Source: an uncultured Clostridium sp. (GTDB lineage: Bacteria > Bacillota > Clostridia > Clostridiales > Clostridiaceae). From it: a DNA stretch of 21,611 nt. Within the stretch, counting starts at the first letter, position 1. Every line of letters starts with the position of its first letter. Location: the NCBI RefSeq assembly GCF_934754915.1, contig NZ_CAKVKB010000055.1, forward strand, positions 1-21,611, written 5' to 3'. The notes beneath the pieces are model-generated. The model was not told where the DNA came from. It did not search any database and saw nothing but the letters and a program-made list of their open reading frames with translations. The translations under genes and the position numbers were made by a program. Positions 14,303 to 21,594 of this stretch are shown piece by piece.

Positions 14303-16042
14303 TTATATCTGATCATCAAATTTCTCTGAAAAATCATTAGGATTTATAACAATAGTTTTATTAGTATGATATATTACCATTCCAGGTTTTGCACCATTAG
14401 GTTTTTTTAATTCTTTTACTTTAGTATAATCAATAGATAATTTAGAAGAATTTTTTCCTTTACTATAATAGCCTGCAATAATAGCTGCTTCTTCCAATGT
14501 TGAATTTGGAACATCAAATGCACAGACAATTACATGAGAGCCAGGAATATCTTTTGCATGAAGCCATAAGTAATTCTTATTAGCAAATTTCAAACTTAAA
14601 TAATCGTTTTGAATATTATTTTTTCCTACATATATATCAATGTTATCGCTTGATACAAAGTGATGTGGTTTTGATGTTTTACTCTTTTTTGAATTTTTAG
14701 AGTGCTTTTTGAATTTTATATATCCTGTTTCAACAAGTTCATTTTTTATTTCATCGATTTCATCATAAGTTTCAGCATTTAATATATTTGTAAGAACAGA
14801 ATTGAGATATTTTATTTCTGCTTCATTTTTAGAGAGCTGCATTTGTGCGTATTCTTCTGAAACTTTGAGCTTATTATATTTTTTATAATATTTCTGCACA
14901 TTTTCAGAAGGTGTTTTATTGCTGTCTAATTTTATAGTCATATATTCTTCTTCGTTTTCATTATAAAAATTTAAAAGAGTACATTCTGAATCGCCTTTTT
15001 TTATTGTATATATAAATGAAGTGAGAAGATCACCTTTTATTCTTAAATCTTCTTTTTCTTCACATTCCTTCAATGTTTCATTAAGTATATTTGATTTTTT
15101 TCTGCATCGCTCTATATTAGTATGAATAAGTTTTTGAAGGTCTGTTGATTTATTTTGAAGTCTATCTTGTTTATCTTTTTTACTATAAAAATCATCCATT
15201 AGTTTATTTGGGTCATCATAGTTTATTGAATTATAGTCTTTTTCAAGAAAAGGAAGATCTAAAGAATAGAAATCTTTGATTAATCCAGTTTTTGTAGTAT
15301 ATATTTTAAAAGAAATATTTTCATCAAGATTATCTATTAATTCTTTAAAATTATTATAAATTTCAATTCTTGTAGGAGAAGCTATTTTTTGAGAAAGTAT
15401 ATAGTATAAATCCTGAGATAACAATCTGCTTACTCCTGTAAAACATGAAGAATAGAATTTATCATCAAAAACTATGCTTTTTATACTTATATAATTATTG
15501 AATTCTTCATAGGTACAGTTAAAAGGATTCAATTTTTCTGATTTTGGTGGAAATATGTAATTTACTCCAGGATAAAGAACTCTATAACTGTTTATATCTG
15601 GAGTTATATGTTTTATTGATTCCATTACTTTATTATCTCTATTTCTTACAAGAGTTATGTTTGAATGACGTCCCATTATTTCTACTATAAGTGAATATAC
15701 ACTGTCAAATCCTAATTCATCTCTGTTTTCTATTTCTAAAATAATTATTCTATCACTATCTTTTTGTGTGACTTTTATAATTCTTCCGCCTAATATGTAT
15801 TTTCTCAAAACCATTAGATACATAGGGGCCTTTATTGGATTCTCTTTTACTGTGTTAGTTAAATGAATTCTTGCAAATCGTGGAGATGAAGAAATTAAAA
15901 GTTTCAAATTTTTACGGTCTTTTCTTATTGTTAATATTATTTCATCCTTCTCAGGCTGATTTATTTTATCTATTTTAGATCCCAAAAGAGTATTTTCTAA
16001 TGATTTCATCAAACTGTTTAAATATATTCCATCTAATGCCAT
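14303..16042 (-). CDS. rqcH: RqcH (Rqc2/NEMF family, NFACT protein), ribosome quality control
   Basis: This 579-residue NFACT protein is the bacterial Rqc2 homologue. In B. subtilis, RqcH binds stalled 50S-peptidyl-tRNA complexes and recruits tRNA-Ala to add a C-terminal alanine tail that marks the chain for degradation; older annotations call it fibronectin-binding protein FbpA/YloA. NFACT-N (about 1-200) opens with the typical MALDGIYLNSLMKSL. The Asp97-Arg98 pair needed for tailing is present in SDRIIILEIENRDELG. A helix-hairpin and coiled-coil region spans roughly 280-430. NFACT-R (about 460-570) contains IYVGKNNIQNDYLS, WLHAKDIPGSHVIV and GAKPGMVIYH. AAAGGTGA precedes the ATG. It is divergent from dapF. 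Confidence 0.96.
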   Translation of the reverse strand: MALDGIYLNSLMKSLENTLLGSKIDKINQPEKDEIILTIRKDRKNLKLLISSSPRFARIHLTNTVKENPIKAPMYLMVLRKYILGGRIIKVTQKDSDRIIILEIENRDELGFDSVYSLIVEIMGRHSNITLVRNRDNKVMESIKHITPDINSYRVLYPGVNYIFPPKSEKLNPFNCTYEEFNNYISIKSIVFDDKFYSSCFTGVSRLLSQDLYYILSQKIASPTRIEIYNNFKELIDNLDENISFKIYTTKTGLIKDFYSLDLPFLEKDYNSINYDDPNKLMDDFYSKKDKQDRLQNKSTDLQKLIHTNIERCRKKSNILNETLKECEEKEDLRIKGDLLTSFIYTIKKGDSECTLLNFYNENEEEYMTIKLDSNKTPSENVQKYYKKYNKLKVSEEYAQMQLSKNEAEIKYLNSVLTNILNAETYDEIDEIKNELVETGYIKFKKHSKNSKKSKTSKPHHFVSSDNIDIYVGKNNIQNDYLSLKFANKNYLWLHAKDIPGSHVIVCAFDVPNSTLEEAAIIAGYYSKGKNSSKLSIDYTKVKELKKPNGAKPGMVIYHTNKTIVINPNDFSEKFDDQI

Positions 16043-16075
16043 TGTTGTTCACCTTTCTTTGATAATACTAAGAAT

Positions 16076-16105
16076 AGTATAACATTATAAGAAGAAGATT
16101 ATCAA
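16076..16105 (-). promoter_or_regulatory. Candidate sigma-A promoter for rqcH
   Basis: Read on the minus strand, TTGATA (16100-16105) and TATACT (16076-16081) are 18 bases apart, about 35 bases before the rqcH ATG. Palindromes overlap both boxes: TATCAATTCAATTGATA covers the -35 and ATACTA-N4-TAGTAT covers the -10. Confidence 0.5.
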
Positions 16106-16116
16106 TTCAATTGATA
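16100..16116. repeat. Palindrome over the rqcH -35 box
   Basis: TATCAATTCAATTGATA is a perfect 8-1-8 palindrome. Its first six bases are the complement of the proposed rqcH -35 hexamer. Size and place are those of an operator, but no regulator is known. Confidence 0.5.
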
Positions 16117-16175
16117 TATGAATAATTAATTAGTTTTTTTCCTAAAACAAATAGAGTTTATTTTACTTAAAAGAG

Positions 16176-16220
16176 ACAATAAATATTATAAATTTATGAA
16201 AAATTTATAATATTTATTGT
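16176..16220. repeat. Perfect 20-bp inverted repeat between rqcH and dapF
   Basis: Left arm 16176-16195 and right arm 16201-16220 are exact reverse complements, with the 5-base centre ATGAA. The arms contain only two G/C positions in all, one each. No T-run follows on either strand, so it is not an ordinary terminator. The right arm ends within the proposed dapF -35 box. Confidence 0.85.
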
Positions 16221-16245
16221 AATTTAGCTTCAATACTTTTATTAT
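16217..16245 (+). promoter_or_regulatory. Candidate sigma-A promoter for dapF
   Basis: TTGTAA (16217-16222) and TATTAT (16240-16245) are 17 bases apart and end 52 bases before the dapF ATG. The -35 overlaps the end of the 20-bp inverted repeat by four bases. Confidence 0.5.
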
Positions 16246-16297
16246 TTAATAAGTAGTATTTAATTTATGAAGATCAATTAGAATTGGGGGAAGAATA

Positions 16298-17125
16298 ATG
16301 AAGTTTTATAAGATGCAGGGTGCAGGAAATGATTTTGTATTTATAGAGGATTTTGAAAATAAAATAGAAGATGAATGTAAATTAGCAGTAAAACTGTGTG
16401 ACAGACATTATGGAATTGGTGCAGATGGTCTTGTAATAGTGAGAAAATCAGAAGAGGCAGAAGCTAAAATGGTTATAATTAATGCAGATGGCTCAAGGGC
16501 AAATATGTGTGGAAATGCAATAAGATGTTTTGGAAAGTATGTATTTGAACATAAATTAGTTGATAAAACTGAATTTCCAGTAGAAACTGGAGATGGAATA
16601 AAAGTGATAGAAATAATTCTTGAAAATGAGAAAGTGAAGTATGTAAAAGTATATATGGGAAAACCATCATACAAAGCAGAAGATATTCCATTGAATCAAA
16701 AGGAATCATTTATAGATAGTGAAATTGTTTCAAATGGGAAAACATACAAAGCTACTACAGTTCTTGTTGGTGTACCACATACTGTTATTTTTGAAGATAA
16801 AGAAAAGTATACAGCAACTGAAGACGGTCCTAATTTAGAAAAAAATAAACTTTTTAAGGAAGGAAGCAATATAAATTTTGTAAAAGTAATAGATGATACA
16901 CATATAGAAGTAAACACATGGGAAAGAGGAGCAGGAGCTACATTGGCATGTGGAACTGGATGTTCAGCATCAGTGGTTGTTGCAAAAAAACTTGGGTTAG
17001 TGGATAAAGAAAAGGAGATTTTTGTGAAAGCTCCTGGTGGAGAACTTATTATTGAAGTTGCTGGTGATGATGTATATATGAAAGGACCAGCAGAAGTATC
17101 TTTTGAAGGAAAAGTAGAAATTTAA
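16298..17125 (+). CDS. dapF: Diaminopimelate epimerase DapF
   Basis: DapF converts LL-diaminopimelate to the meso form without a cofactor, supplying MurE and lysine synthesis. The 275-residue protein is of normal size with two similar alpha/beta halves. Each half gives one catalytic Cys: Cys71 in ANMCGNAIRCFG and Cys218 in ERGAGATLACGTGCS. The N-terminus KMQGAGNDFV and the motif HYGIGADGLV are also typical. GGGGGAAG lies 6-7 bases before the ATG. It stands alone, divergent from rqcH, with no other dap gene nearby. The following gap lacks a convincing terminator: an AT-only stem at 17144-17166 is weak. Confidence 0.97.
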   Translation: MKFYKMQGAGNDFVFIEDFENKIEDECKLAVKLCDRHYGIGADGLVIVRKSEEAEAKMVIINADGSRANMCGNAIRCFGKYVFEHKLVDKTEFPVETGDGIKVIEIILENEKVKYVKVYMGKPSYKAEDIPLNQKESFIDSEIVSNGKTYKATTVLVGVPHTVIFEDKEKYTATEDGPNLEKNKLFKEGSNINFVKVIDDTHIEVNTWERGAGATLACGTGCSASVVVAKKLGLVDKEKEIFVKAPGGELIIEVAGDDVYMKGPAEVSFEGKVEI

Positions 17126-17181
17126 TAAAAAATGTATATAATGAAATTTTGGTGCTGGTAAAATTTGTTTTATGTGAATGG

Positions 17182-17265
17182 AAAATATATATGTTTTAAT
17201 AATAAAAAAATATTGCAAAAATTTTAATATTCATTGTGGTTTTTTAATTGAAACATATATATTTT
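17182..17265. repeat. Long imperfect inverted repeat after dapF
   Basis: The outer arms 17182-17200 and 17247-17265 are 19 bp and complementary except for one T-G pair. The 46-base interior continues to pair imperfectly, so the element of 84 bases could fold into one long hairpin. No target-site duplication is evident at its ends. It may be a remnant of a miniature mobile element or a structured 3' end of the dapF transcript; neither is shown. Confidence 0.55.
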
Positions 17266-17326
17266 AATCATGACCGCCACATATAAAATAACAGCTGGAA
17301 CTAAATAATAATTAAGAGGGATAAAA

Positions 17327-18334
17327 ATGAAAAAATATAAAAGAAGGTTTTTAGGTATTTTGGCTTTCAGTGTATTTTCTCTGTTCAGTTTAGGCTGCAG
17401 TCAAAAAGAAGGTGAAGTGCAGGATAATCTGGCAGAGCATGTAAAATTAAATTCAGGGGCAGTTTTGAAAAGTGAAGATGGCGGATATAATTTATATGAT
17501 TATAACGATAAATATATAAAGGCTGAAAATAATAAACTTATATTGACTTATGATAAAGATAGCGGCAGCTATGTATACATAAATGAAAATAATACTTTTG
17601 CAATTCATGGGGAAAATGAATATAAAATTGAGCAGAAGGATTATTTGAATATGAAGTTATCTCCTAAAGGGAAGTACATTTCATATTTTATTGATGATAA
17701 TGGAATGAAAATGAAAGTAATAAATATTGAAGAAAATAAGGAAATGAAAATAAATTCTAATGTATCCATATCCGGTACCCTATATGACTGGTATGATGAT
17801 AAAACCCTTGTATATTATGGGGTTAGTGATGAAGGAATAAATGGTTTGTTTTTATATGATATTGAAACGAATAAAGAAGAACTTTTATATAAATTGAAAG
17901 AGGGATATGTTGCATATTTAAAAGGAACTATTGATAATATACTATTTCTTCAACTTAATTTTGATAATGAAAGGCAGCTTGTAATTCTGGATAAGGATAC
18001 AAAAGATGTAGAAATACTTCTGGAAGATGTGGAAGAAATCAAAGATGTAATATGTGTTGACAGTAATGTATTTTTTGCAGGAAGAGTAAAAGATAATGTG
18101 AATTCATTATATGAAATAAACAAAGGCTGTGCCAAAAGAATGGTTTATGATTTTCCATCAGTAGTTGATATTGAAAAGGGAATCAAAAAAGATGATAGCA
18201 ATAATATATTATTTATAGGAAGGAACAGTCAAGAAAATGGAAAAGAACAGGTATATATTTATTCAAAAGATGGAAGTGTCAGCAGTATTTCAGATGAAGC
18301 ATCAGATTATGCCTTTGTAGAATACATAAATTAA
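17327..18334 (+). CDS. Predicted lipoprotein, possible beta-propeller
   Basis: I do not recognise a specific family. The 335-residue product has a basic N-terminus (KKYKRR), a hydrophobic segment (8-22) and Cys24 in FSLGCS. This is a plausible lipobox for lipidation and anchoring on the outer face of the membrane, though Ser at -3 is not ideal. The rest is polar, with repeated short strand-turn units such as SPKGKYISYFIDDNG, YDIETNKEELLYKL, LDKDTKDVEILLED and YSKDGSVSSISDE, resembling TolB/WD40-like propeller blades. Downstream of AAGAGGGA. It is a single-gene unit ended by the terminator at 18417; any link to the pilus genes beyond is positional only. Confidence 0.75.
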   Translation: MKKYKRRFLGILAFSVFSLFSLGCSQKEGEVQDNLAEHVKLNSGAVLKSEDGGYNLYDYNDKYIKAENNKLILTYDKDSGSYVYINENNTFAIHGENEYKIEQKDYLNMKLSPKGKYISYFIDDNGMKMKVINIEENKEMKINSNVSISGTLYDWYDDKTLVYYGVSDEGINGLFLYDIETNKEELLYKLKEGYVAYLKGTIDNILFLQLNFDNERQLVILDKDTKDVEILLEDVEEIKDVICVDSNVFFAGRVKDNVNSLYEINKGCAKRMVYDFPSVVDIEKGIKKDDSNNILFIGRNSQENGKEQVYIYSKDGSVSSISDEASDYAFVEYIN

Positions 18335-18416
18335 TTAGAAATATTATATTTAAATTATGAAATTAATATAGGTTAAATTATCTTGGATAAAGATATAATT
18401 TAATATTGATAATATT

Positions 18417-18451
18417 CAGCAGATTAGAAGAAAATCTAATCTGCTGTTTTT
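18417..18451 (+). terminator. Rho-independent terminator after the lipoprotein gene
   Basis: CAGCAGATTAGA (18417-18428) pairs perfectly with TCTAATCTGCTG (18435-18446), a 12-bp stem with loop AGAAAA, followed by TTTTT. It isolates the pilus operon from upstream transcription. The stretch from here to 18555 shows no clear promoter. Confidence 0.95.
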
Positions 18452-18555
18452 ATGTTTTGGATGAAAATATAAGTACATTTTATAAAATATTTTTGAAAAG
18501 CATGAATATACACAAAAAATATTGTCCATAATTAAACTAAATATGGAGATAGAGG

Positions 18556-19926
18556 GTGGTATTTATAGAAAAGTTCAACATAAAAAATATTGATTTGAGG
18601 ACTGTTAAGCGTTTCAGCAGAGAAATGTGTGAAAAATATAATGTTATCCCAATTAGAGAAAATTCAGAAAATATATTTTTGTTAAGTAAAGATGAAGAAG
18701 AAATAGAAGAAGAATCTTTGAGATTTTTTATGAAAAAAAACATTATATTTGAAAGAACCTCACAAAAAAATTTTGAAAAAATTATTAATATGTTTTTTCC
18801 TTTCAAAGGAGAAAACTTGGAGGAAGAAATTATATTTAAAGCAATAAAAGATAATGCAAATGATATACATTTCGAACCTAAATCTGACTGGGTAGATATA
18901 AGATATAGAATAAATGGATCTCTTGTCCTTGTATATAAAATATCAAGTGAAGATTATGTGAAAATTGTTTCAAAAATAAAAATTATGGGGAAGATGGATA
19001 TTGCAGAAAAGCGGAGGCCACAAGATGGAAAGATGGTCATTAATTATAATGACAAAAAATATGATTTAAGAATTTCTACTATTCCAGTAATTCATGGAGA
19101 AAAAATTGTAATAAGGATTTTATATTGCGATAGTTTTAATTACACATTAGAGGAATTGGGATTTGGAGAAGAAAAGATAGATAGTATAAGGAAGATGATT
19201 TCCTGCAAAAATGGAATGGTGATAGTATGTGGTCCAACAGGTTCAGGAAAAACAAGTACACTTTATACTATTTTAAAAGAAAGTGATACTGAAGGGATGA
19301 ACATAACAACCTTGGAAGATCCAGTAGAAATAGAAATGATAAATATTAACCAGATGAGTCTTAATAAAAAATTAGATATAACATTTGCAAATGGATTAAA
19401 GAGTCTTTTAAGACAGGATCCAGATATAATTATGGTAGGGGAAATAAGAGATGAAGAAACTGCTCAGATAAGTGTTAATGCTTCAATAACAGGACATAAA
19501 GTTTATAGTACACTTCATTGCAAATCTCCTGAAGAAGTATTTATGAGATTAGAAAATATGGGAGTGAAAGAATATATGATTAAAGAAAGTCTTATAGGGG
19601 TAATTTCTCAAAGGTTGATAAAAATATTATGCAAAAAATGCAAATCTGAGGATGAAAATACGAGATTTAAAGACTATAAGATATATAAAAAATGTGGATG
19701 TAAATATTGTGGATTTACAGGATATGAAGGAAGGAAAGTTGTAAGTTCAGTCTGTTATTATAATTCTGGGTTTGGTGAAAAAAATATAAATAAGAAATCA
19801 TATGATTCTTCCAATAAAGCCATGAAAGAAGATTTGGAAAGGCTGCTTGTAAATGGAATGATATCATATGAAGATTATGATGAGTTTATAAGAGGAGAAA
19901 GACTGAATGAAGAGGAATATGTTTGA
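18556..19926 (+). CDS. pilB: Type IV pilus assembly ATPase (PilB/GspE/ComGA family)
   Basis: This 456-residue cytoplasmic hexameric ATPase powers pilin polymerisation. A short N-terminal domain (about 1-85) precedes the catalytic core with DIHFEP, Walker A GPTGSGKTS (226-234), Asp box TTLEDPVE (251-258), Walker B LLRQDPDIIMVGEIRDEE (284-301), and His box GHKVYSTLH (313-321). A zinc-binding set follows, with Cys359, Cys362, Cys382 and Cys385, as in PilB. The start is GTG at 18556, supported by TGGAGAT (18544-18550). The C-terminal tail after about 395 is polar and divergent. It overlaps pilC by 20 bases. PilB versus ComGA cannot be settled from this fragment, but the clostridial pilus setting favours PilB. 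Confidence 0.92.
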   Translation: MVFIEKFNIKNIDLRTVKRFSREMCEKYNVIPIRENSENIFLLSKDEEEIEEESLRFFMKKNIIFERTSQKNFEKIINMFFPFKGENLEEEIIFKAIKDNANDIHFEPKSDWVDIRYRINGSLVLVYKISSEDYVKIVSKIKIMGKMDIAEKRRPQDGKMVINYNDKKYDLRISTIPVIHGEKIVIRILYCDSFNYTLEELGFGEEKIDSIRKMISCKNGMVIVCGPTGSGKTSTLYTILKESDTEGMNITTLEDPVEIEMININQMSLNKKLDITFANGLKSLLRQDPDIIMVGEIRDEETAQISVNASITGHKVYSTLHCKSPEEVFMRLENMGVKEYMIKESLIGVISQRLIKILCKKCKSEDENTRFKDYKIYKKCGCKYCGFTGYEGRKVVSSVCYYNSGFGEKNINKKSYDSSNKAMKEDLERLLVNGMISYEDYDEFIRGERLNEEEYV

Positions 19927-21037
19927 TTATATAAAGTTTTCCTTAATCTCATGGTTAAAAAATATAAGAAGAATATCTAATAGCATAGATGTAAAATTTC
20001 AAAGATTAATTAAACCCATGAAAGAAAGACAGGTTTCATTTATAGCAAAAAATCTTGGCGAAATCTATAAGGATGGCATACCAATAGATAAGGCTTTATT
20101 ATTAGTTCAGGAAAGTGTTTCAGATAAAAAATATAAAGCTAGTTTAGGAAAGATTTTTAGAGAAATAAGAAGCGGAAAAAGTTTAAGTGAAGGTTTTAAA
20201 CAAAATAACGATTTATACCCTAAATTATTTACTACATTCATATCTATTGGAGAGAATACAGGAAGGTTATATGATTCATTGATATATGTCGGCAGACATT
20301 ATGAAAGAATAAAGGTAATTAAAGAAAATATAAAAAGAGCAAGTGTATACCCTTGTTTTATATTGTGTTCAATAGTTCTTGCTATAGTTATTTTTATAGG
20401 ACATATAATTCCGGGTTTTTATGGAATTTATCAATCCATGGGTATTGATCCTTCTAATTTATATAAAAGTGTGTATGAATTTCAAAGAAGTTTTAAGGAA
20501 AGTTATATAAGCGGTTTTTCATATATTTTTTGCTGGAGTGCTATAGTACTTATTATAATCAGAATGGCTATTAATAATGACAAATTAAATTATATGTTGA
20601 AATTAAAAATAGTGAAAGAAATTTTTGAATATATGATTATTTTAAATCTTGCAATTATTACTAATTCAGGAATGAGCATTTTGGAAGGAATTAACTGTTG
20701 TATTGAAAGCACATCCTTTGAATATATGAATAAAAAAATGATAGATATAAGAAATTGTATTATTAGAGGAAATACATTAAGTGAGGCATTAGAAGAAAGC
20801 AGGACTATATCTAACTATTCTATAGCTGTTGTAAAGATAAAAGAGGAAACTGGAAAGATTTCAGAAGCATTTGAAAATTTATCTGAAAAATTAGAAAACG
20901 ATATTCAAAAAAGAGTGGACAGATGCTTGAAGTCATTAGGACCTGTTCTTGTAGTTGTAATGGGAATAATAGTGTGCATATTTATTCTATTTTTTATGCT
21001 TCCGCTTTTTACACAGCTTCAGAAAGGAATTGGTTAA
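19907..21037 (+). CDS. pilC: Type IV pilus inner membrane platform protein (PilC/GspF family)
   Basis: PilC is the membrane platform that couples the ATPase to pilin insertion. The 376-residue protein has two GspF domains (about 45-165 and 245-368), each with the helical pattern and GxS/E spacing of the family (DGIPIDKALLL, SIGENTGRLYDSL; SGMSILEGINC, KIKEETGKISEAF). It has three membrane helices (about 148-170, 200-222 and 344-368). The ATG at 19907 is preferred because GAGGAG (19892-19897) lies 9 bases upstream; ATG 19919 is an alternative with poor spacing. It starts within pilB and its stop TAA shares its last base with the next ATG (TAATG), so the three genes are translationally coupled. 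Confidence 0.92.
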   Translation: MKRNMFDYIKFSLISWLKNIRRISNSIDVKFQRLIKPMKERQVSFIAKNLGEIYKDGIPIDKALLLVQESVSDKKYKASLGKIFREIRSGKSLSEGFKQNNDLYPKLFTTFISIGENTGRLYDSLIYVGRHYERIKVIKENIKRASVYPCFILCSIVLAIVIFIGHIIPGFYGIYQSMGIDPSNLYKSVYEFQRSFKESYISGFSYIFCWSAIVLIIIRMAINNDKLNYMLKLKIVKEIFEYMIILNLAIITNSGMSILEGINCCIESTSFEYMNKKMIDIRNCIIRGNTLSEALEESRTISNYSIAVVKIKEETGKISEAFENLSEKLENDIQKRVDRCLKSLGPVLVVVMGIIVCIFILFFMLPLFTQLQKGIG

Positions 21038-21477
21038 TGAATAAAAGAAAAGGATTTACGCTTATAGAAATAAATATCTGTATTTTTATGATAATGATCA
21101 TATTTACAGCAACTATATCTTTATCTGCTATGGAGAGAACTATAAAAAAAGATATGGAACATGAAGCTGATACTTATGAAATTCAGAATTTATGCACTTT
21201 AGGTAAACTTATATGTAGAAGTGAAAATAGCAGTGGGTATTTAGTAACAAATTCTTATGAAAATGAAGCATATTTTGGCTGTAATTCTAAAGGGAATATG
21301 GCAGTTAAGATAATTGAGTTATCACCTTATTCATATTTTACTGATAAAAGAATAAGAATGGAGTTATCTAATGATGGTAAATTTAGAGGAGGAAGAACAA
21401 TTTTTATAAAAAATGGAGATGAAATAAAAAATGTAACTATTGGAGTAGGAGTGGATACAGTCAGAATAAAAGAATGA
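21037..21477 (+). CDS. Type IV prepilin-like protein (minor pilin)
   Basis: The 146-residue product begins MNKRKGFTLIEINI, a class III prepilin leader. A prepilin peptidase would cleave after Gly6, leaving Phe1 and the conserved Glu5 of the mature pilin, followed by a hydrophobic helix (to about residue 28). The rest is a small polar domain without a disulfide-loop pattern that I can recognise. The open frame extends upstream inside pilC to 20923, but the leader fixes the start at 21037, with AAAGGAA 9 bases before it. Its place right after pilC and its size suggest a minor pilin rather than the main pilin; that is inference. Confidence 0.85.
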   Translation: MNKRKGFTLIEINICIFMIMIIFTATISLSAMERTIKKDMEHEADTYEIQNLCTLGKLICRSENSSGYLVTNSYENEAYFGCNSKGNMAVKIIELSPYSYFTDKRIRMELSNDGKFRGGRTIFIKNGDEIKNVTIGVGVDTVRIKE

Positions 21478-21594
21478 TATATGTTGTAATTGATAATACA
21501 TGATAGATAATTGACAATGAAAAATAAAAGATTTGTAAGATTTTTTTGATTATGTTTTAGAATATATAATTAATATTAAAAAGGGAAGCGTTTT

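Noticed and set aside
16221..16297. A lysine riboswitch before dapF
   Set aside because: The leader is under 60 bases after the promoter candidate and shows none of the conserved helices of the lysine element; it is too short to hold one.
17178..17267. A 29-codon open frame after dapF
   Set aside because: It has no SD, lies entirely within the imperfect palindrome, and its residues (Ile, Tyr, Lys, Phe) simply reflect AT richness.
20923..21036. Upstream extension of the prepilin frame into pilC
   Set aside because: The prepilin leader MNKRKGFTLIE fixes the start at 21037; the extension is an out-of-frame reading of pilC.
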